The position numbers and the translations under genes were made by a program. 64,000 nucleotides of DNA, from NCBI GenBank assembly GCA_900079695.1, contig LT599022.1, forward strand, positions 228,222 through 292,221, in the 5' to 3' direction. The notes under the pieces are model-generated. The model had not been told where the DNA came from and did not search any database. It was given only the letters and a program-made list of their open reading frames with translations. This DNA comes from an uncultured Alphaproteobacteria bacterium. GTDB taxonomy: Bacteria > Pseudomonadota > Alphaproteobacteria > Rhodospirillales > Rhodospirillaceae. Numbering within the stretch: position 1 is the first letter of the stretch; each line of letters begins with the position of its first letter. Shown piece by piece: positions 59,822 through 64,000 of this stretch.

Positions 59822-62080
59822 TCACATCCGCTCGTGGAAGGTGCGGCTGATCACGTCGAGCTGCTGCTCGCGGCTCAACTTGATGAAGTTCACCGCATAG
59901 CCCGAGACGCGGATGGTGAGCTGCGGATACTTCTCCGGATGGTCCATCGCGTCGAGCAGGGTTTCGCGGTTCAGCACGTTGACGTTGACGTGGAAGCCCC
60001 CGGCCTCGGCGAAGGCGTCGAGGCAGGCGGCGAGGTTGGTCTGACGGTCGGCCATGGTGCGGCCGAGGGCGTCCGGGGTCGCCGAGGCGGTCCAGGAAAT
60101 GCCGTCGAGCGCGCTGTCGTAGGGAAGTTTCGCCACCGAGGCGCCCGCGGCGACGAAGCCCTTGACGTCGCGGCCGTTCATCGGATTGGCGCCGGGCGCG
60201 AACGGCGTGCCGCCGCGGCGGCCGTCGGGGGTGTTGCCGGTCTTCTTGCCGTAGACGACGTTCGAGGTGATCGTCAGGATCGACTGCGTCGGCATCGCGC
60301 CGCGGTAGAAGTGGGGCTGCGCCTTGATCTTCTCCATGAAGGTGGAGGCGACCCAGATCGCGAGTTCGTCGGCGCGGTCGTCGTTGTTGCCGTAGGCCGG
60401 ATAGTCGCCCTCGATCTTGAAGTCGGTGGCGAGCCCCTGGGCGTTGCGGATCACCGAGACCTTGGCGTGCTTGATCGCCGACAGCGAATCCGCCGCGATC
60501 GACAGGCCGGCGATGCCGCAGGCCATGGTGCGGAGAATGTCGCGGTCGTGCAGCGCCATTTCGATGCGCTCGTAGGCGTACTTGTCGTGCATGTAGTGGA
60601 TGCAGTTGAGCGCCTTGACGTAGGTGGCGGCGAGCCAGCCCATCATCGCCACGTACTTTTCCACCACCTCGGCGTAGTCGAGAACGTCGCCCGCGATCGG
60701 GCTGAAGCCCGCGGCCACGGTCTCGCCCGAGATCTCGTCGACGCCGCCGTTGATCGCGTAGAGCAGCGCCTTGGCGAGGTTGGCGCGCGCGCCGAAGAAC
60801 TGCATCTGCTTGCCGATGCGCATCGCCGACACGCAGCAGGCGATGCCGTAGTCGTCGCCCCAGTGCGGCCGCATCAGGTCGTCGTTCTCGTACTGCAGCG
60901 CGCAGCTCTCGATCGACACCCGGGCGGCGTAGCGCTTGAAGGCCTCGGGCAGCTTGGTGCTCCACAGCACCGTGAGGTTCGGCTCGGGCGCCGGGCCGAG
61001 GTTGGAGAGGGTGTTGAGGAAGCGAAAGCTCGACTTGGTGACGAGCGGGCGACCGTCCTCGCCGACGCCGCCGATGCATTCGGTGACCCAGGTGGGGTCG
61101 CCGGAGAACAGCGCGTCGTATTCCGGGGTGCGCAGGAAGCGCACGAGGCGGAGCTTGATCACGAAGTCGTCGATCAACTCCTGCGCCTGCTCCTCGTCGA
61201 TGCGCCCGGCGTCGAGGTCGCGGGCGATGTAGATGTCGAGGAAGGTGGAGACGCGCCCGAGCGACATCGCCGCGCCGTTCTGCTCCTTCACCGCCGCGAG
61301 ATAGGCGAAGTAGGTCCACTGGATCGCCTCGCGGGCGGTGGCCGCCGGACGGGAGATGTCGCAGCCGTAGGAGGCCGCCATTTCGCCCAGTTCGCCGAGC
61401 GCCCGCCACTGCTCGGCGAGCTCCTCGCGCAGGCGGATGGTCGCCTCGTCGAAGACCGCGTCGTCGATCCCGTGGAGTTCGCGCTGCTTCTGGCGGCGCA
61501 GGAAGTCGATGCCGTACAGCGCGACGCGGCGGTAGTCGCCGATGATGCGGCCGCGGCCGTAGGCGTCCGGCAGGCCGGTGACCACGCCCGCCTTGCGCGC
61601 CGCGAGAATGTCGGGCGAGTAGACGTCGAACACGCCGCTGTTGTGGTCCTTGCGGTACTTGGTCCAGATCTCCTTGACCGTCGGGTCGAGGTCGTAGCCG
61701 AAGGCGTGCAGGCCGTTTTCGACCATCCGCAGGCCGCCGTTGGGCATGATCGCGCGCTTCAGGGGCGCGTCGGTCTGCAGGCCGACGATGAGTTCGGCGG
61801 CGCGGTCGATGTAGCCCGGCGCGTGGGAAGTGATCGCGGCGGGGCGGTCGGTGGAGGCGTCGAGGATGCCGTTCTCGCGCTCGGTCTTAAGCAGCGGCGT
61901 CAGCGTGTCCCAGATGCCGCGGGTGCGTGCGGTCGGACCGGCGAGGAACGATTCGTCCCCAAGGTAGGGAGTGTAGTTCTTCTGGATGAAGTCGCGCACG
62001 TCGATGCGCGTCGTCCAGTCGCCCGGGGCGAACCCCTGCCAGGGGGCGAGCGTTGCGGTCTCGGTAATTCTCGCGTCCAT
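59822..62080 (-). CDS. pflB: Formate C-acetyltransferase (pyruvate formate-lyase)
   Basis: A 752-residue glycyl-radical enzyme that converts pyruvate and CoA to acetyl-CoA and formate in fermentation. The adjacent active-site cysteines are in [13 protein letters not shown], and the radical glycine loop is RVSGYAVNF near the C-terminus. Full length matches true PFL rather than glycerol or choline relatives. The presence of pflBA indicates a facultatively anaerobic life style. The promoter must lie in the long upstream gap. Confidence 0.96.
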   Translation of the reverse strand: MDARITETATLAPWQGFAPGDWTTRIDVRDFIQKNYTPYLGDESFLAGPTARTRGIWDTLTPLLKTERENGILDASTDRPAAITSHAPGYIDRAAELIVGLQTDAPLKRAIMPNGGLRMVENGLHAFGYDLDPTVKEIWTKYRKDHNSGVFDVYSPDILAARKAGVVTGLPDAYGRGRIIGDYRRVALYGIDFLRRQKQRELHGIDDAVFDEATIRLREELAEQWRALGELGEMAASYGCDISRPAATAREAIQWTYFAYLAAVKEQNGAAMSLGRVSTFLDIYIARDLDAGRIDEEQAQELIDDFVIKLRLVRFLRTPEYDALFSGDPTWVTECIGGVGEDGRPLVTKSSFRFLNTLSNLGPAPEPNLTVLWSTKLPEAFKRYAARVSIESCALQYENDDLMRPHWGDDYGIACCVSAMRIGKQMQFFGARANLAKALLYAINGGVDEISGETVAAGFSPIAGDVLDYAEVVEKYVAMMGWLAATYVKALNCIHYMHDKYAYERIEMALHDRDILRTMACGIAGLSIAADSLSAIKHAKVSVIRNAQGLATDFKIEGDYPAYGNNDDRADELAIWVASTFMEKIKAQPHFYRGAMPTQSILTITSNVVYGKKTGNTPDGRRGGTPFAPGANPMNGRDVKGFVAAGASVAKLPYDSALDGISWTASATPDALGRTMADRQTNLAACLDAFAEAGGFHVNVNVLNRETLLDAMDHPEKYPQLTIRVSGYAVNFIKLSREQQLDVISRTFHERM

Positions 62081-62697
62081 ACTCTAATCTCCAATGACGA
62101 ACACGCACACTGCGAGCGTGCCGAACCCGCGCAAGGGGTCGGCCGATGGTTTTCCGAGCTTCATTCCACGAGAGGCGCGCCGTTCGACATCTCCGGGGCC
62201 CAGGCCGGAGAGCGGGGCGCGCGGCCGTCGGCGTCTCGGGTTTTGCCTTCCGCCAGGCGGAGGGAGACTGCTGCGACGGGGCGGATCGGACGTCGTTCTT
62301 TCGGCTGTTCCGATCGCGGCCGGGCGCAATCTACCTGTGCTTCCGGGTGGAAATCAACCACATTTGCGCCGATTCGGGCTATGTAATTTCAGGAATACAC
62401 GGGTGGGTTTGAAGAAATATCGAGAATGTTGTTCCGGGGAATCGGATCGAAAATTCCCACCGGATATATCGAAATGGAGGGCCCCGCAGAAGGTTCTATG
62501 CGGATCTCCCTATGCAGAGCGTGGGCGGCGCGCGAGTTTATCCCGAGACCGATTCGCAAACGTCGCGGCGGGCTTTCCGTCGCGCCCGGTGGCGCTTCCG
62601 GCCGGGCCGTCGTCCGGCTACCCGATCGAGCGGGAGGCGATGTTTCCCCGGCCGCACCGCCGGGGTAAGATCGCGGAAACCGGGGAGGGGACATGCG
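62081..62697. other. Long non-coding gap upstream of pflB
   Basis: About 620 bases between divergent genes with no supportable gene. The part 62330-62500 is AT-richer than its surroundings and probably carries the pflB promoter. No complete FNR site (TTGAT-N4-ATCAA) was seen; only a half site ATCAA stands at 62353-62357. CCCCGGC/GCCGGGG near 62646-62665 forms a hairpin just before the thioesterase gene. Confidence 0.5.
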
Positions 62698-63162
62698 ATG
62701 GATGCGATTCAGGACGCCTACGCCGACGACGTCGGGCATTGCTACGGCTGCGGCCGTCTCAATCCGCACGGCCACCGCCTCAAAAGCTATTGGGAAGGGG
62801 GCGTCGCGGTCGCGCGGTTCACGCCCGAGCCGTTCCACACCGCGATCCCGGGATTCGTCTATGGCGGCCTGATCGCCTCGCTGATCGATTGCCACGCCAC
62901 CGGCATCGCGGCGGCGGCGGCGGCCGAAGCGGAGGGAGTGCCGGTCGGGTCGCTGCGGTTCGTCACCGCGCGGCTGGAGATCGACTACCTTGCGCCGACG
63001 CCGATCGGCTGCGCGCTCGACCTCCTGGGCGTTCCGGTCGAGGTGAAGGGGCGCAAGGTGGTGGCGGAGGTGACGCTCGCGGCGAGCGGCGCGCTGTGCG
63101 CCAGGGCGCGCGCGGTTCTGGTGCGGATGCCCGAAACGATGACGCCGTCAGCGCGGGGCTGA
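62698..63162 (+). CDS. PaaI-family hotdog thioesterase
   Basis: A 154-residue acyl-CoA thioesterase-like protein. It opens with HCYGCGRLNPHGHRLKSYW, an N-terminal Cys-containing motif common in this PaaI subgroup. The hotdog core follows with FVYGGLIASLIDCHATGIA (helix with catalytic Asp) and ARLEIDYLAPTPIG. The substrate is unknown. GGGGAGGGG precedes the ATG. The stop codon lies inside a strong hairpin. Confidence 0.88.
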   Translation: MDAIQDAYADDVGHCYGCGRLNPHGHRLKSYWEGGVAVARFTPEPFHTAIPGFVYGGLIASLIDCHATGIAAAAAAEAEGVPVGSLRFVTARLEIDYLAPTPIGCALDLLGVPVEVKGRKVVAEVTLAASGALCARARAVLVRMPETMTPSARG

Positions 63163-63169
63163 CGGCGTC
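63141..63169. terminator. Hairpin between the thioesterase gene and hemA
   Basis: GACGCCGTCAG (63141-63151) pairs with CTGACGGCGTC (63159-63169). It spans the end of the thioesterase gene and faces the convergent hemA 3' end. No T-run is seen on either side. Confidence 0.5.
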
Positions 63170-63199
63170 GCAGGAACACGGGTTCGGAAGGTGGGCGGA

Positions 63200-64000
63200 T
63201 CAGGCCGACATCTTGAGGTCGAGCTTCGCCCACACCGCCTGCAGCGCCGTCACCAGCGCATCCATCTGCGCGTCGGTATGGAGCGGCGTGGGGGTGATGC
63301 GCAGGCGCTCGGAGCCGCGCGGCACGGTCGGGTAGTTGATCGGCTGAATGTAGATGCCGTGCTCTTCGAGCAGCAGGTCGGAGGCCTGCTTGCAGCGGGT
63401 GGCCTCGCCCACCAGCACCGGAACGATATGGCTGTTGGTGACGATCACCGGCAGATCGGCCGCCTGAAGCTTGCGCCGCAGGGTTTCGGCGCGTTCCTGG
63501 TGACGCTCGCGGATCTCCGGGTGCTGCTTCAGCCACTGGATGCTGGCGCGCGCGCCGGCGGCGACCGCGGGCGGCATCGCCGACGAGAAGATGAAACCCT
63601 GGCCGAACGACCGCAGGAAATCGACGGCGGCGCGCGAACCCGCGACGTAGCCGCCGTGGACGCCGATCGCCTTGGCGAGCGTGCCCTGGATGAAGGTGAG
63701 GCGGGCGGACTGACCGTCGCGCTCGGAGACGCCGCCGCCGTGGTCGCCGTACATCCCCACCGCGTGGACCTCGTCGAGGAAGGTCATCGCGCCGTATTTG
63801 TCGGCGAGGTCGCAGATCTTCGCGATCGGCGCGATGTCGCCGTCCATCGAATAGACCGACTCGAACGCGATCAGCTTCGGCGCGTCCTTCGGCGCGGCCG
63901 CGAGCAGAGATTCGAGGTGGGCGACGTCGTTGTGGCGGAATACCTGACGCGGCGCGCGCGAGTGGCGGATGCCCTCGATCATCGAATTGTGGTTCTGCGC
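63200..64000 (-). CDS. hemA: 5-aminolevulinate synthase, C-terminal part
   Basis: About 266 C-terminal residues of the PLP enzyme that condenses glycine and succinyl-CoA to 5-aminolevulinate, the alphaproteobacterial C4 route to haem. Diagnostic blocks are [26 protein letters not shown], the Schiff-base lysine in [16 protein letters not shown], and [20 protein letters not shown]. The gene continues beyond the right edge; the last visible codons read [12 protein letters not shown], as in the family. Confidence 0.95.
   Translation of the reverse strand, partial: AQNHNSMIEGIRHSRAPRQVFRHNDVAHLESLLAAAPKDAPKLIAFESVYSMDGDIAPIAKICDLADKYGAMTFLDEVHAVGMYGDHGGGVSERDGQSARLTFIQGTLAKAIGVHGGYVAGSRAAVDFLRSFGQGFIFSSAMPPAVAAGARASIQWLKQHPEIRERHQERAETLRRKLQAADLPVIVTNSHIVPVLVGEATRCKQASDLLLEEHGIYIQPINYPTVPRGSERLRITPTPLHTDAQMDALVTALQAVWAKLDLKMSA

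Noticed and set aside
62340-62360. FNR box upstream of pflB
   Set aside because: Only one half (ATCAA) is present; the partner half at the required spacing is absent.

Overview
The window is GC-rich chromosomal DNA from a heterotrophic alphaproteobacterium. The evidence is an NDUFS4-type complex I accessory subunit, a C4-pathway 5-aminolevulinate synthase (hemA), a SUF operon led by an Rrf2 regulator and ending in sufT, a TPP-riboswitch thiamine-precursor importer and a BacA/YddA-like ABC protein. A Rhodospirillales-type host is my best guess; there is no 16S gene or other decisive marker. About 66 protein genes, two tRNA genes and several remnants or regulatory elements can be supported.

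Layout. 1-10.6 kb: partial SRPBCC gene, M23 murein peptidase, SDR oxidoreductase, upp, a two-gene unit of an unknown protein plus a Panacea-domain protein, a CitMHS-like Na+/H+ antiporter behind a structured leader, a universal stress protein, thiZXY behind a TPP riboswitch, and a DUF192 protein. 10.6-11.1 kb: tRNA-Pro(TGG), NDUFS4 homologue, tRNA-Arg(TCT). 11.1-15.5 kb: accessory island beside tRNA-Arg, with a recombinase C-terminal remnant, a marR-alkD-DUF6616 operon, a LysR remnant, a methyltransferase and a GNAT acetyltransferase. 15.6-17.8 kb: AhpD-like protein plus Rrf2 regulator behind twin dyads, and an acyltransferase.

18.0-29.2 kb: a nitrogen-compound catabolic region. A GntR regulator, a five-gene branched-chain/amide-type ABC importer, a carbamoylase-family hydrolase and an amidase run as one tight array. 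A YheO-type regulator, the yjiH-yjiG membrane pair and an M20 amidohydrolase follow behind a separate promoter. Together they would import and hydrolyse N-acylated or N-carbamoylated amino-acid-like compounds.

29.2-37.8 kb: serine hydrolase, DsbD-like reductase, a candidate small RNA, EamA exporter, CobW GTPase, a secreted Pro/Ala-rich protein, and the nudix-sseA-metC-hisI operon. 38.0-44.3 kb: SUF iron-sulfur assembly (regulator, sufBCDST, then sufE after a terminator). 44.3-46.5 kb: EAL-domain c-di-GMP phosphodiesterase and a lone cheW. 46.8-48.8 kb: dgcN-dgcA, proposed D-glutamate catabolism. 48.8-52.6 kb: three-subunit flavocytochrome of the gluconate 2-dehydrogenase type. 52.8-57.1 kb: unknown protein, GH65 enzyme, SLT lytic transglycosylase. 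57.2-59.0 kb: ABC protein with an eroded nucleotide-binding domain. 59.0-62.1 kb: pflA and pflB. 62.7 kb to the end: PaaI thioesterase and the 3' part of hemA.

Most unusual items: a GH65 enzyme whose general-acid Glu is Gln; an ABC protein with altered Walker A, Walker B and Q-loop but an intact signature; a structured minus-strand RNA with its own terminator at about 32.04-32.11 kb; a structured leader before the antiporter; and twin dyads exactly 20 bp apart before an Rrf2-containing operon. No CRISPR array, intact insertion sequence or obvious defence island was seen.
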